A stretch of 64,000 nucleotides of DNA from Martelella lutilitoris (GTDB lineage Bacteria; Pseudomonadota; Alphaproteobacteria; Rhizobiales; Rhizobiaceae), in NCBI RefSeq assembly GCF_016598595.1, contig NZ_CP066786.1, positions 3,061,501 through 3,125,500 of the forward strand. The letters run 5' to 3'. Within the stretch, counting starts at the first letter, position 1. Every line of letters begins with the position of its first letter. Position numbers and translations under genes: made by a program. Positions 1 through 15,474 of this stretch are shown here, in pieces. The notes beneath the pieces are model-generated. The model ran no database searches and was not told the DNA's origin. It was given only the letters and a program-made list of their open reading frames with translations.

Positions 1-1671
<1,671 letters not shown>

Positions 1672-1693
1672 TTACCATGCGCTCGGTGTCAAA

Positions 1694-1724
1694 GGTGCGC
1701 CCGGCTTTTGGCGGCGGGCGCACC
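1694..1724 (-). promoter_or_regulatory. Perfect 10-bp hairpin between rpoB and rpoC
   Basis: Arms GGTGCGCCCG (1694-1703) and CGGGCGCACC (1715-1724) pair perfectly around an 11-base loop, 12 bases after the rpoB stop codon. On the minus strand the stem is followed by only three T residues, so it is not a convincing intrinsic terminator. An mRNA-stabilising or processing structure that tunes rpoC relative to rpoB is an inference. Confidence 0.6.
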
Positions 1725-1735
1725 GTGTTCTGATC

Positions 1736-5878
<4,143 letters not shown>

Positions 5879-6063
5879 CGTCGCTCCTTGTCAATCTGCA
5901 TCCGGGCCTGCAACAGACGGGTACCGATGGCCAGTCGGCTCCGTCGTTATTTGAGAGCCATTTCCAATTCCGCCGGAAAGGCTCGATCTCCATAATTTCT
6001 CGACTATCCGAGCGTCAGGCCGTTGCCGGTCGCGCTGCCCGTCGAAAGGGTCCTGAAGAGAAC

Positions 6064-6102
6064 CCATTACCCAAAGGCCCGAAATGGGACTTTGGGTAAT
6101 GG
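6064..6102 (-). promoter_or_regulatory. Perfect 13-bp hairpin in the rplL-rpoB gap
   Basis: CCATTACCCAAAG (6064-6076) and its exact complement (6090-6102) flank a 13-base loop in the 287-base spacer between the rplL stop and the rpoB start. No T-run follows on the minus strand. In Escherichia coli the same spacer holds an attenuator and an RNase III processing site. A comparable role here is inferred from position and structure only. Confidence 0.6.
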
Positions 6103-6165
6103 TTTCAGTTCAATTGTCGCCCCACGGGCAGGCCTGCGCCCGCCCGCGGAACAGTAAAGTAAAGC

Positions 6166-6543
6166 TTACTTGAGCTCGACCTTGGCGCCAGCTGCTTCCA
6201 GCTTGCCCTTGAGCTCTTCGGCTTCGCCCTTGGAAACGGCTTCCTTGATGGCCTTCGGAGCGCTCTCGACGAGTTCCTTGGCTTCCTTGAGGCCGAGACC
6301 GGTGATGGCGCGAACTTCCTTGATGACGCCGATCTTGTTGCCGCCGGCATCGGCCAGGACAACGTCGAATTCGGTCTTTTCCTCGACAGCGGCAGCGGCT
6401 TCGCCAGCGCCGCCGGCAGCAGCAACGGCGACCGGAGCAGCGGCGGAAACGCCCCACTTCTCTTCGAGCATCTTGGACAGTTCAGCGGCTTCGAGAACCG
6501 TCAGTTCAGAAAGTTCGTCTACGATTTTGGCGAGATCAGCCAT
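6166..6543 (-). CDS. rplL: Ribosomal protein bL12 (L7/L12)
   Basis: This 125-residue acidic stalk protein recruits translation GTPases to the ribosome through dimers bound to L10. It has the expected three parts. The N-terminal dimerisation helices ([20 protein letters not shown]) come first, then an Ala/Gly-rich hinge near residues 34-53. The C-terminal domain carries the [12 protein letters not shown] helix that contacts elongation factors. It lies 66 bases downstream of rplJ, and the rpoB leader hairpin follows. Length and sequence are typical, so identity is secure. Confidence 0.99.
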   Translation of the reverse strand: MADLAKIVDELSELTVLEAAELSKMLEEKWGVSAAAPVAVAAAGGAGEAAAAVEEKTEFDVVLADAGGNKIGVIKEVRAITGLGLKEAKELVESAPKAIKEAVSKGEAEELKGKLEAAGAKVELK

Positions 6544-6609
6544 GTTAGTCTTCCTTCAGTGTGTTTGGTTCGAACTGGGTCGAAATTTCATAAACAGCGA
6601 AAAACCGCC

Positions 6610-7128
6610 TCAAGCGGCTTCGTCCTTCGTGGCGTAGGCGTTGAGCACGCGCGCAAGCTGGCTTGCGGGTGCCGAAGCAATCGTCGCGATGCGGGTCGCC
6701 GGGGTCTGGATCATACCAACCAGCTTCGCACGCAGCTCATCCAGCGAAGGCATCGTCGCAAGCGACTTGACGCCCTCGGCATCGAGCACGGTTGCCCCCA
6801 TGGCGCCGCCGATGACAACGAGCTTGTCGTTGGTCTTGGCGAAATCCATGCAGACCTTCGGAGCCGTCACCGGGTCATCGCAATAGGCGATGAGCGTCTG
6901 ACCTGTGAACAGGTCAGCCATTCCCTCGGACTCCGTACCCTGAAGGGCAATCCTGGCCAGGCGGTTCTTCGCGACTTTGACAGTGCCGCCCGCTTCACGC
7001 ATCTTCGAACGGAAATCGTTCATCTGCGCAACGGTGACACCGGCATAGTGGGCAACGACAACCGAGCCGGAAGCCTTAAAGACTTCGTTCAGTTCCGTGA
7101 CGAATTCGCGTTTTTCCGCTCTTTCCAC
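6610..7128 (-). CDS. rplJ: Ribosomal protein uL10
   Basis: This 172-residue protein begins [13 protein letters not shown] and anchors the L7/L12 dimers to 23S rRNA. The N-terminal domain (about residues 1-135) is the rRNA-binding part. The C-terminal helix that binds bL12 is present, with the usual Ala-rich end. Upstream lies a 342-base untranslated segment rich in hairpins. In known bacteria that segment is where the L10-L12 complex binds to repress its own translation. The order rplKA, leader, rplJL is conserved. Identity is secure. Confidence 0.98.
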   Translation of the reverse strand: MERAEKREFVTELNEVFKASGSVVVAHYAGVTVAQMNDFRSKMREAGGTVKVAKNRLARIALQGTESEGMADLFTGQTLIAYCDDPVTAPKVCMDFAKTNDKLVVIGGAMGATVLDAEGVKSLATMPSLDELRAKLVGMIQTPATRIATIASAPASQLARVLNAYATKDEAA

Positions 7129-7470
7129 TGCCTATCTCCAGTTGACAGGACCATTGACGGACCTGTCGGTTGCCTTTGCCGCAAGGGACTTGCTTTGACC
7201 CAAGATCCCAAGCGACGCTCGAGGATCCTGCCCCCTTCGGCGCGCGATTTCTCAAGCGCCTAGGCACACCAGGTTCGAACCGAACTAAACCGCGTCAGGC
7301 TTGACCGCCAGCGGTAAAATTGGGTCTCACCCGTCTCATGCAGGCATTGAATTAAGGTTGCCCACCTGCAATCTCGGACAGGAAACCGGGATTTTCGTCC
7401 CGGTCATTTTCCGGGCCCTGGAGCCCGGAAACTTTTCACCGGAAGACAATCGCTTCCGGAAATTCAAAAC
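7129..7470 (-). ncRNA. Hairpin-rich leader of rplJL (candidate L10 leader), with the rplA 3' region
   Basis: No gene occupies these 342 bases between rplA and rplJ. On the minus strand three hairpins follow the rplA stop in close succession. They are a 7-bp stem at 7439-7445/7453-7459, a 6-bp stem at 7411-7416/7423-7428 and a 7-bp stem at 7385-7391/7398-7404. A further structured stretch lies near 7290-7370, with TGCAGG and CCTGCA segments that can pair. Position and structure match the L10 autoregulatory leader known in many bacteria. The exact L10 kink-turn site was not resolved by eye. The first hairpin may also serve the rplA transcript end. Confidence 0.6.
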
Positions 7471-8166
7471 TTAAGCGTTGACCGACGAGAAGTCGATCTT
7501 GACGCCCGGGCCCATCGTCGACGACAGCGCGACGCGCTTGACGTAGTTGCCCTTGGCGCCGGCCGGCTTTGCCTTGACGACGGCATCGGCGAAGGCGCGG
7601 ATGTTTTCTTCCAGCGCGCTTGCGTCAAACGAGGCCTTGCCAACGCCGGCATGCACGATACCGGCCTTTTCGACGCGGAACTCGACAGCGCCGCCCTTGG
7701 AGGCTTCGATGGCGGCCTTCACGTCCATGGTCACGGTGCCAACCTTCGGGTTCGGCATCATGCCGCGGGGGCCGAGAACCTTACCGAGACGGCCGACGAG
7801 CGGCATCATGTCCGGGGTCGCGATGCAGCGGTCGAAGTCGATATTGCCGGCCTGAACCTGCTCGACGAGGTCTTCCGCGCCGACGACATCCGCACCGGCT
7901 TCCTTGGCTTCATCAGCCTTCGGGCCGCGGGCGAACACGGCAACGCGAACGCTCTTGCCCGTGCCGTTCGGCAGGTTGACGACGCCGCGAACCATCTGGT
8001 CTGCGTGACGCGGGTCAACGCCCAGGTTCATCGCGATTTCGATGGATTCGTCGAACTTTGCAACAGCCCGTTCCTTGACCATCTGAACGGCCTCGGAAAG
8101 CGGATAGAGCTTGTTGACGTCGATGCCCTCTCGGGTCTTCTGGATACGCTTTGCAATCTTCGTCAT
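7471..8166 (-). CDS. rplA: Ribosomal protein uL1
   Basis: This 231-residue protein of the mobile L1 stalk beside the E site begins [14 protein letters not shown]. The frame stays open three codons further upstream to a TTG that overlaps the rplK stop. The ATG at 8166 gives the usual L1 N-terminus and is preferred. The conserved signature [20 protein letters not shown] is present near the N-terminus. The gene is five bases downstream of rplK, so the two are co-transcribed. In other bacteria L1 represses the rplKA mRNA. A matching site in the leader was not identified here. Confidence 0.98.
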   Translation of the reverse strand: MTKIAKRIQKTREGIDVNKLYPLSEAVQMVKERAVAKFDESIEIAMNLGVDPRHADQMVRGVVNLPNGTGKSVRVAVFARGPKADEAKEAGADVVGAEDLVEQVQAGNIDFDRCIATPDMMPLVGRLGKVLGPRGMMPNPKVGTVTMDVKAAIEASKGGAVEFRVEKAGIVHAGVGKASFDASALEENIRAFADAVVKAKPAGAKGNYVKRVALSSTMGPGVKIDFSSVNA

Positions 8167-8171
8167 GGCAA

Positions 8172-8600
8172 TCAACCCGTCACTTCCAGGCCCATGGCGC
8201 GGGCGGAGCCCTCGACCATGCGCATTGCGCCTTCGATATCGGCGGCGTTCAGGTCGCTCATCTTGGCTTCCGCGATCTTGCGGACCTGCTCGGAGGAGAT
8301 CGAACCTGCGCTCGCCTTGCCCGGGGTCTTGGAACCCGACTTGATCTTCGCTTCCTTCTTCAGGAAGTAAGCGACCGGGGGCTGCTTCATGACGAAGGTA
8401 AAGGACTTGTCCTGGTAATAGGTTATGATTACCGGGATGGGCATGCCCTTTTCCATTTCCTGCGAGGCGGCATTGAACGCCTTGCAGAATTCCATGATGT
8501 TGATGCCGCGCTGACCAAGAGCGGGACCGATCGGCGGGGACGGATTTGCCGAACCTGCCGGGACCTGCAACTTGAGCTGGCCTGCAACTTTCTTAGCCAT
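8172..8600 (-). CDS. rplK: Ribosomal protein uL11
   Basis: This 142-residue protein begins [16 protein letters not shown]. It is the GTPase-associated-centre protein that binds 23S rRNA at the thiostrepton site. The Pro-rich N-terminal domain ([15 protein letters not shown]) and the C-terminal RNA-binding domain are both complete. It follows nusG after a 143-base spacer and nearly touches rplA. Identity is secure. Confidence 0.99.
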   Translation of the reverse strand: MAKKVAGQLKLQVPAGSANPSPPIGPALGQRGINIMEFCKAFNAASQEMEKGMPIPVIITYYQDKSFTFVMKQPPVAYFLKKEAKIKSGSKTPGKASAGSISSEQVRKIAEAKMSDLNAADIEGAMRMVEGSARAMGLEVTG

Positions 8601-8743
8601 TACTCTGCCTTTCTCATCTCGGACCGGCTTGCCGGCCCATCATGCCGGCACCTGCCGGCGGCTGCGGTTGCGTGGTGCGGGATTGATGGACACCGGCTAA
8701 GCGCCCTGCCCTTCCACGCGAAATTGCCCCGTGGGACAAAAGC

Positions 8744-9274
8744 TCAAACTTTTTCGACCTGGGCGTATTCCAGTTCCACCGGCGTTGCGCGGCCGAAGAT
8801 CGAGACCTCGACCTTCAGGCGGGCACGCTCCTCGTCGACATCCTGAACGACGCCGTTGAACGAGGCAAACGGACCGTCGGACACGCGGACATTCTCGCCG
8901 ATCTCGAAGGATACGGTCGCCTTCGGCCGCTCGACGCCCTCCTGCACCTGGCCGAGAATGTGCTCGGCCTCGGAATCCGGGATCGGAACAGGCTTCTGGT
9001 CGCTGCCGAGAAAACCGGTTACCCGCGGCGTGTTCTTGATCAGATGGAAGACCTCGTCATTGAGGTCTGCCCGCACCAGAACATAGCCCGGGAAAAACTT
9101 GCGTTCCGAATCGACCTTGCGGCCGCGACGGACTTCGACGACCTTTTCGGTCGGAACGAGGATACGATCGAAGAAATGATCGAGGCCCTTCTGCTTGGCC
9201 TTCTCCTCGATTGCCTCGGCCACCTTCTTCTCGAAGTTGGAATAGGCATGAACAATATACCAGCGCATCGCCAT
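8744..9274 (-). CDS. nusG: Transcription termination/antitermination factor NusG
   Basis: This 176-residue protein couples RNA polymerase to Rho and to the ribosomal protein S10. The NGN domain begins at RWYIVHAYSNFEKKV and includes the FFPGYVLV strand. The KOW motif follows in the C-terminal part (about residues 122-150, GPFASFNGVVQDVD). Two starts are possible, at 9274 and two codons later at 9268 (MRWYIVH), and they differ only by the first two residues. It lies 22 bases after secE. Identity is secure. Confidence 0.98.
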   Translation of the reverse strand: MAMRWYIVHAYSNFEKKVAEAIEEKAKQKGLDHFFDRILVPTEKVVEVRRGRKVDSERKFFPGYVLVRADLNDEVFHLIKNTPRVTGFLGSDQKPVPIPDSEAEHILGQVQEGVERPKATVSFEIGENVRVSDGPFASFNGVVQDVDEERARLKVEVSIFGRATPVELEYAQVEKV

Positions 9275-9296
9275 AGTGCTTCTCCCCTTTTCCCGA

Positions 9297-9497
9297 TCAG
9301 GCGCCGAGATTGAGGATGAAATTCATCGCCAGGCTCATCAGCTGATCAGCCGCGAAGAAGAAGAACGCTGCCACGACAACCATCACCATGACCATGAGAG
9401 TCGAGATCACAGTTTCGCGCCGGGAAGGCCAAACGACTTTGGCCGTCTCAGCGCGCACTTGCTGCAGAAACGTGAATGGATTGGTTTTCGATGCCAT
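9297..9497 (-). CDS. secE: Preprotein translocase subunit SecE
   Basis: This 66-residue inner-membrane protein clamps SecY in the Sec channel. It is the short alphaproteobacterial form with a single transmembrane helix (about residues 31-52) after the amphipathic segment that contains the conserved VVWPSRRE motif. It sits between tRNA-Trp and nusG, its canonical position. Identity is secure from motif, size and context. Confidence 0.97.
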   Translation of the reverse strand: MASKTNPFTFLQQVRAETAKVVWPSRRETVISTLMVMVMVVVAAFFFFAADQLMSLAMNFILNLGA

Positions 9498-9667
9498 AAA
9501 CTGCCCACACCTTTACGGCACGTAAAGCGGAAGTAACCAGCTCCACGCACCGCGAGTCTGTTTTGCATTACATATCATCGTTTTTCGCTCAGACAAGAGA
9601 AAAACGAAATTTTCTTGTATCACGTCCACGCGAGCCGCCGCGCACCGCGCTGGCAGAACCGTCAAAC

Positions 9668-9743
<76 letters not shown>

Positions 9744-9900
9744 TCATCAAATCGGGCCGCCAGCGTTTCCGCGCAGCCCCATCCGATCTGGCGCCCCATT
9801 TACGGGGATGAGGCGCGCTTGGCAAGAGTGTTTTTTGAAGAAAGCCGGGGAAGGAAAGAGGCAATGCTCCGCCTCCTGTTCAAATCATGAGGCCTGTCTG

Positions 9901-10045
9901 CTCCGTCATCCCGGCCCTGAGCCGGGATCTACGGTCGAACGAATGGCATATGCCGCGGTAAACGCGCACGCTGGACCGGTCAAACACACAAAACCAACCC
10001 TGTTCCAGCCACCACGGATGCCGGCTCGAGGCCGGCATGACGGAG
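9901..10045. repeat. REPIN-like element: two inverted palindromic repeats
   Basis: The 326-base gap between tRNA-Trp and the next gene has no coding signal but holds a symmetric 145-bp element. Its ends CTCCGTCAT (9901-9909) and ATGACGGAG (10037-10045) are exact inverted repeats. Each end runs into its own 8-bp hairpin: ATCCCGGC/GCCGGGAT at 9908-9928 and ATGCCGGC/GCCGGCAT at 10018-10038. Two REP-type palindromes in opposite orientation define a REPIN. No tyrosine transposase (RAYT) gene lies in the window. Confidence 0.75.
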
Positions 10046-10069
10046 GGGCGGTGCGAGCATCCTCCCGAC

Positions 10070-12583
10070 TCAGGCCCGCAGCGCCTCATTCTCCGGATCG
10101 AACGGACTTTCCTCCACTACCGTGGCGTCGAAAAGTTCGCCGAGAATCCTGATCTTCAGCTTCGTGCCCGGCGCGGCATAGTCCGGCTTCAGCATGGCGA
10201 GCGCGATCGACCTGCCGATGCGCCAGCCGAAGCCGCCCTGGGTGGCGCGGCCGGCCAGATTGCCGTCGAGGTCGTAGATCGCCTCGGAGCCACGCGCATC
10301 GCAATCGGTGACGCCATCGACGACCAGCGTGGCGAAGACGGCGGAAAGCCCCTCCTCCTTCTTCGACAGCAGGGCTTCCTTGCCGATGAAATCCTTCTTC
10401 GGCTTGATGAAGCGATCGAGGCCCGATTCGTAGGCGGTATATTCGATGGTCATCTCCCGCTGCATGGCGCGGTAGGATTTTTCCAACGCCATCGACCCCA
10501 TTGCGCGGATGCCGAAAGGCTTGATGTCGAATTCGGCGCCGGCTTCCATCAGCTTGTCAAAGATATAGGTCTGCATGGCGATCGGGTGGTGCAGTTCCCA
10601 GCCGAGCTCGCCGACGAAATTGACGCGCAGCGCATGACAGCTTGCCGCGCCGATCGAGATCGGCTGACCGGTGAGCCAGGGGAAGTCCGCGTTTTCCAGC
10701 GATGTCCGCGTCAGCTTCTTCAACAGGTCGCGTGATTTCGGTCCGGCAATCACCAGCACGCCCATTTCCATGGTCAGCGGCCGGAGCGTCACGGAACCGT
10801 CTGTCGGCGCGAGCTTCGTCAGAAGATCGTGGTCGTGGCTTTCAAGCCCCGCGCCGGAAACCAGATAGAAGCGGCCGGGCGCCCATTCATAGAGCGTGAA
10901 CTCCGCCCTCACCCCGCCCTGGCTGCCGAGAAGATGGCAAAGCGCGATGCGGCCCTGCTTCTTCGGCACGGCATTGGCGAAGATCGAGTCAAGGAAGTCG
11001 CGCGCGCCGGGGCCGGAAACCTCCATCTTGGCAAAGGGCGTCATGTCGAGAATGCCGACCTTCTCATGCACATGCCTCACCTCGTTGCCGACATGCTCGA
11101 AATAATTCGAGCGGCGGAACGACCATTTTTCCACGATCCGGCCATCGTCCAGCGCCGGGGCGTAATTGTGATTGGTCAGCACATCGGCGCCGACGCCGAG
11201 TTCGCTCTCATCCAGCGCATAGCCTTCAGGCGCATACCAGTTGGCGCGCTCCCAGCCATAGACCGAGCCGAACACGCCGCCGAGCGCCTTCAACCGTTCA
11301 TAGACCGGCGAGACCTTCAGCGGCCGGGCGGCCCCGCGCTCCTCGTCCGGATAATGCATGGTGAAGACATTGGCGTAGGCCTCCTCGTTCTTGGCGATGA
11401 GGTAGCCTTCCGTCGCGTAGGGCCCGAAGCGGCGCGGATCGACGCCGGCAAGGTCCACGGTCGGCTCGCCGTTGACGATCCATTCGGCAAGCTGCCAGCC
11501 TGCGCCGCCGGCAGCCGTGATGCCAAAGGAATGGCCCTCATTGAGCCAGAAATTCTTCAGACCCGGCGCGGGACCGACGATCGGGTTGCCGTCGGGCGTA
11601 TAGGCGATCGCGCCGTTATAGACCGTCTTGATGCCGACCTCGGCAAAGGCCGGAACACGGGTAAAGGCCGTCTCGATATGCGGCATCAGCCGATCGAGTT
11701 CTTCCTGGAACAGCTCGTATTCGCTGTCGGCAGACGGCCCGTCGACATAACAGACCGGCGCGCCGACTTCATAAGGTCCCAGGATCAGCCCGCCCGCCTC
11801 CTCGCGCATGTACCAGGCGCTGTCGGACTCGCGGAGCACGCCCATTTCGGGCAAGCCCTGTTTCTTCCGCTCCAGGATCGCCGGATGCGGCTCGGTGACG
11901 ATATACTGGTGCTCGACCGGGATGACCGGTACGTTGAGGCCGACCATTTCGCCGGTCTTTCGGGCAAAATTGCCGGTGCAGGAAATCACGTGGTCCGCGG
12001 TGAAACTTTCCTTGTCGGTTTCCACTTGCCAGGTGCCGTCAGGGTTCTGGCGGATCTCGATCACCGTCGTGTTGCGCATGATCCGTGCGCCGTTGTCGCG
12101 CGCGCCTTTCGCCAGCGCCTGGGTCAGGTCGGCGGGCTGGATATAGCCGTCGTCGGGATGCTGGATCGCGCCCAGAATGCCGTCGGTCTCGCAGAGCGGC
12201 CAGACCTCCTTCACCTGTTCCGGTGTCAGGAACCGGAAATCAACACCGATAGTCTCGGCAATGCCGGAATAATAGAGATACTCATCCATCCGGTCCTTGG
12301 TCATCGCCAGGCGAATATTGGAGACCTTCGAGAAGCCGACGTTGAGCCCCGTTTCTTCCTCGAGCGCCGAATAGAGATTGACCGAATATTTGTGCAGCTG
12401 GCCGACGGAATAGCTCATGTTGAACAGCGGCAGCAGGCCGGCCGCGTGCCAGGTCGAGCCGGAGGTCAGTTCCTTGCGCTCGATCAGGACCGCATCGTCC
12501 CAGCCTTTCTTCGCCAGATGGTAAAGCGTCGACACGCCGACGACGCCGCCGCCGATCACCAGTGCCCGAGTTTTCGTTGTCAT
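10070..12583 (-). CDS. FAD-dependent sarcosine/dimethylglycine dehydrogenase-like oxidoreductase with GcvT domain
   Basis: The 837-residue protein has an N-terminal FAD-binding domain with the dinucleotide motif VIGGGVVGVSTLYHLAKKG. The motif SGSTWHAAG follows; in dimethylglycine and sarcosine dehydrogenases its histidine carries the covalent flavin. The C-terminal half is an aminomethyltransferase (GcvT-like) fold that in this family binds tetrahydrofolate and accepts the one-carbon unit. It probably oxidises an N-methylated glycine derivative such as sarcosine or dimethylglycine, but the exact substrate cannot be read. The ATG at 12583, after GGCGGAACGG, was chosen because 61 upstream in-frame residues look non-coding. 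It stands alone, with no other demethylation genes beside it. Confidence 0.88.
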   Translation of the reverse strand: MTTKTRALVIGGGVVGVSTLYHLAKKGWDDAVLIERKELTSGSTWHAAGLLPLFNMSYSVGQLHKYSVNLYSALEEETGLNVGFSKVSNIRLAMTKDRMDEYLYYSGIAETIGVDFRFLTPEQVKEVWPLCETDGILGAIQHPDDGYIQPADLTQALAKGARDNGARIMRNTTVIEIRQNPDGTWQVETDKESFTADHVISCTGNFARKTGEMVGLNVPVIPVEHQYIVTEPHPAILERKKQGLPEMGVLRESDSAWYMREEAGGLILGPYEVGAPVCYVDGPSADSEYELFQEELDRLMPHIETAFTRVPAFAEVGIKTVYNGAIAYTPDGNPIVGPAPGLKNFWLNEGHSFGITAAGGAGWQLAEWIVNGEPTVDLAGVDPRRFGPYATEGYLIAKNEEAYANVFTMHYPDEERGAARPLKVSPVYERLKALGGVFGSVYGWERANWYAPEGYALDESELGVGADVLTNHNYAPALDDGRIVEKWSFRRSNYFEHVGNEVRHVHEKVGILDMTPFAKMEVSGPGARDFLDSIFANAVPKKQGRIALCHLLGSQGGVRAEFTLYEWAPGRFYLVSGAGLESHDHDLLTKLAPTDGSVTLRPLTMEMGVLVIAGPKSRDLLKKLTRTSLENADFPWLTGQPISIGAASCHALRVNFVGELGWELHHPIAMQTYIFDKLMEAGAEFDIKPFGIRAMGSMALEKSYRAMQREMTIEYTAYESGLDRFIKPKKDFIGKEALLSKKEEGLSAVFATLVVDGVTDCDARGSEAIYDLDGNLAGRATQGGFGWRIGRSIALAMLKPDYAAPGTKLKIRILGELFDATVVEESPFDPENEALRA

Positions 12584-12816
12584 CCGTTCCGCCTCTGAGG
12601 ATAGCGCCAGTGCCCGCCTTCGGCGTGTCAGTCTGGTGACAAGGTTCCAACCCCTTGATGCGTCATGCTCGGGCTTGACCCCAACGGGGGAGGTTTGTCC
12701 GCAAACTGGCTCGCTTGTCGACGGGCCGTTCTTCAGCCGACTATGCAACGCGCACCGCGCCGCCAACAGCCCGTTTGCGACATGCAGTCTTGCGGGCGCG
12801 ACGCGGCTCGATTTGC

Positions 12817-15396
12817 TTACCGCTCGCCGCCGTCATCATTGCCGGCGTCGGGATGGTCGAACATCGGCCGGGCCTCGTGCGCCGGCGCGACGGGTTCCGC
12901 CGGAGCGTTCTTCCGCGTGTGCTTGCGGATTGCATCCGCCAGCTCGTCGCGACGCTCCTTCTGCGGGATGATATGCAGGTCGCGCTGCGGATAGGGAATG
13001 GTAATGCCTTCCTCCTTGAAGCGCTCGAAGATCGCCACGCGGATGTCGTTGCGCACGGAAATGCCGTTGAACACGTCGGCGAGATAGACGCGAACCTCGA
13101 AATCAAGCGTCGACTCGCCAAACCCCATGAAGATCACCATCGGCTCCGGATTCTGGAGTACCAGCGGATGCGAGGTGCCGATGTCCATCAGGATATCCAT
13201 CACCTTTCGCGGATCGCTGTCGTAGGAGACGCCGACGGCGACCTCGGAGCGGCCCATCTGGTTGTGGTGCATCCAGTTGCCGACGGAGGCGTTGATCAGT
13301 TCGGAATTCGGCACGATGATCGACTGGCGCTGGAAGGTCTCGATCTCTGTCGCGCGCACGGAAATGCGCTTGACGAAACCCTCCGTGGTCCCGGACACGA
13401 TCCAGTCGCCGACCTTGAACGGCCGCTCGGCCAGTAGGATCAGGCCTGACACGAAATTGGAGACGATCGTCTGCAGGCCGAAGCCGATGCCGATGGACAG
13501 GGCGGAGGCGACCAGCGCCAGGCTGGAGAGATTGACGCCTGCCGCCGAGATCGCCAGGAGGCTCGCCAACACGATGCCGAGATAGCTTATCCCGGTCTTG
13601 ACGGAATTGCGGACGCCGGCATCGGCGCGCGAACGCAACAGGACATTGTTGTCGAACCAGCCCTGGAACCACCGCGTCGCGAGAAAGCCGCCGACGAACA
13701 GCAGGACCCCGACCAGAATGCCGCCAAGTGAAATGGTGATCGAGCCGATGGTGACGGAGGTCAGGTTGTTTGCGGCCCACAGCCGCATCTGCTCGTAGCG
13801 CACGCCCCAGGACAGCAGCACCAGCGGAATGCCGATGAACAGCGTCAGCGCGTAGATGAACAGCCCGGCAAGCAGCGACAACTGGTCGGCGCGCACGGCC
13901 GACAGCTGGAACCGTTCGACGAAGCGCTTGCCGAAACTGGTGCGGGCGATGCTGCCGGCCTGCGATACCGCCTGGCCGACGAGCATGCCGATATACATGG
14001 TGATCAGCACCGCCCCCGTCAGCACCACCTGCTTGGCGGCGAAACGGGCAAGCGCCACGTAGCCGACCAGCGCGCAGAGCATGACGAACAGCCCGACCAT
14101 GCGCGCGGAAAAGGCGATGGCAGAGGGGAACAGGATAGCGATCGTGCGCGTGCGCTTCTTCTCCGCCTCGACCGGCGGCCGCGGGCGGATGAAGGATACG
14201 GCCACGAGAATGGCGCCGATCAGGACGGAGGAAATCAGGCTGCGCAGCACATCGATCTGGACGCCGGCGTCCAGCGTCTCGTTCAGCACGCCGATCAGGA
14301 TATCGCCCCAGTTGATCAGGGCCATTGCCGTGAAGGCAAGCATCAGGTTGCGCGAGGCGGCGTTGCCGATCGGCATCAGCCGCCATTGCGGCCGGCCCGG
14401 CGTCAGCACATTGCGCGACAGGAGGAACACGAAGAAGATGATCGCGCCTGAGATATAGGCCTGCAGGACGAAGCGCTCGACATCGGGCAGGAAAATGCCC
14501 ATGCCGACAAACAGGACATAGGACACGGTGAGAAAGGCGAAGAGCGCCAGGCAGGGGATCATCGTCGTCCAGAAGGCGGCCAGCAACCGGATCACGTAGT
14601 CCGGCTCCTCCATCTGCAGGTCCAGCTTCGTGCGTTCGACAAACCGTGTGGAGAGCCGGTAGGCAAAGGCCGCGGCAAGGATCGAGAGCAGGTTGGCGAT
14701 GATGAACTGGATGCGTTTCGACTGCCAGATGAAACTCAGCCAGCCGCCATAAGACGCCCTGAAAGCGTCAAACTGCTGATGCCAGAGCGTCCCGAAATCG
14801 GTCGAGAAAAGCTCCTGCAGATCGGTATGCTTGAACAAGGCGCGGGCGAATTGCTCGCGCCGGATCTCGGATACCCTGTCGGAGGTTTCCTCGGCCGAGG
14901 ATCCAAGCTTGCTCAGCCTGTCGGCGAGTGCGTTGAGCTCGGAACGCTCGGCGAGGAGCGTGTTGCGCTCCTGCGTCGTCACGTCCGGCTCCGGGCTTTC
15001 GCCCGGCCCGGGCGCGCTGCCAAGCTCCGCCAGTTGAGCGCGGACATCGCCAAGCCGGGCCTGAATGGCGCCGTCGGTCTTTGAAAGCTCGCTTTGAAGC
15101 TGGTCGACCTGAACCTGCAGCCTGGCCAGCGCATCGTCGCTGCCGCCCTCGCCGCCGACCGCCTCGGAAATCGAGGACAGCGCATCGCCATAGGCATCGA
15201 GCGCCGTCGCGGTCTCGGAAATGAACGGATCCCGTGTCGTCGCCACCGCATCGTTCGGCTGCTGCCCCGTGCCGGAAGCGGAAGGCGGGGCGGGCGTTGC
15301 CTGCTGGGCATGGACGGGGGCGCCGGACAGGGCGCAAAGAAGTCCCGCCGCCAACACCGCAAGCCGGAAACCGCCCCTCGCCTTTTTCCGCCGCAT
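12817..15396 (-). CDS. MscS-family mechanosensitive ion channel with periplasmic N-terminal domain
   Basis: This 859-residue protein starts with a signal peptide that ends near PVHAQQ. A periplasmic, coiled-coil-rich region of about 200 residues follows (DUF3772-like), then many transmembrane helices. The MscS core is at the C-terminus. The pore-lining helix and beta domain are recognisable in GIGFGLQTIVSNFVSGLILL, AERPFKVGDWI and VPNSELINASVGNW. Proteins of this class release solutes under hypo-osmotic shock. The start at 15396 gives a normal signal peptide; the frame is open 17 codons upstream without a better start. No operon partner is obvious. Confidence 0.9.
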   Translation of the reverse strand: MRRKKARGGFRLAVLAAGLLCALSGAPVHAQQATPAPPSASGTGQQPNDAVATTRDPFISETATALDAYGDALSSISEAVGGEGGSDDALARLQVQVDQLQSELSKTDGAIQARLGDVRAQLAELGSAPGPGESPEPDVTTQERNTLLAERSELNALADRLSKLGSSAEETSDRVSEIRREQFARALFKHTDLQELFSTDFGTLWHQQFDAFRASYGGWLSFIWQSKRIQFIIANLLSILAAAFAYRLSTRFVERTKLDLQMEEPDYVIRLLAAFWTTMIPCLALFAFLTVSYVLFVGMGIFLPDVERFVLQAYISGAIIFFVFLLSRNVLTPGRPQWRLMPIGNAASRNLMLAFTAMALINWGDILIGVLNETLDAGVQIDVLRSLISSVLIGAILVAVSFIRPRPPVEAEKKRTRTIAILFPSAIAFSARMVGLFVMLCALVGYVALARFAAKQVVLTGAVLITMYIGMLVGQAVSQAGSIARTSFGKRFVERFQLSAVRADQLSLLAGLFIYALTLFIGIPLVLLSWGVRYEQMRLWAANNLTSVTIGSITISLGGILVGVLLFVGGFLATRWFQGWFDNNVLLRSRADAGVRNSVKTGISYLGIVLASLLAISAAGVNLSSLALVASALSIGIGFGLQTIVSNFVSGLILLAERPFKVGDWIVSGTTEGFVKRISVRATEIETFQRQSIIVPNSELINASVGNWMHHNQMGRSEVAVGVSYDSDPRKVMDILMDIGTSHPLVLQNPEPMVIFMGFGESTLDFEVRVYLADVFNGISVRNDIRVAIFERFKEEGITIPYPQRDLHIIPQKERRDELADAIRKHTRKNAPAEPVAPAHEARPMFDHPDAGNDDGGER

Positions 15397-15474
15397 CGGA
15401 TCCCTTTCTTTCTCCAGAAACTCACAGACGCGCCTTGAACCGCCCAAGCGCGTCGTTTTGATGACGGCGGAAGT

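Noticed and set aside
10829..12598. A 589-codon plus-strand frame opposite the FAD oxidoreductase gene
   Set aside because: The minus-strand protein has clear FAD and GcvT features; the plus frame is a shadow.
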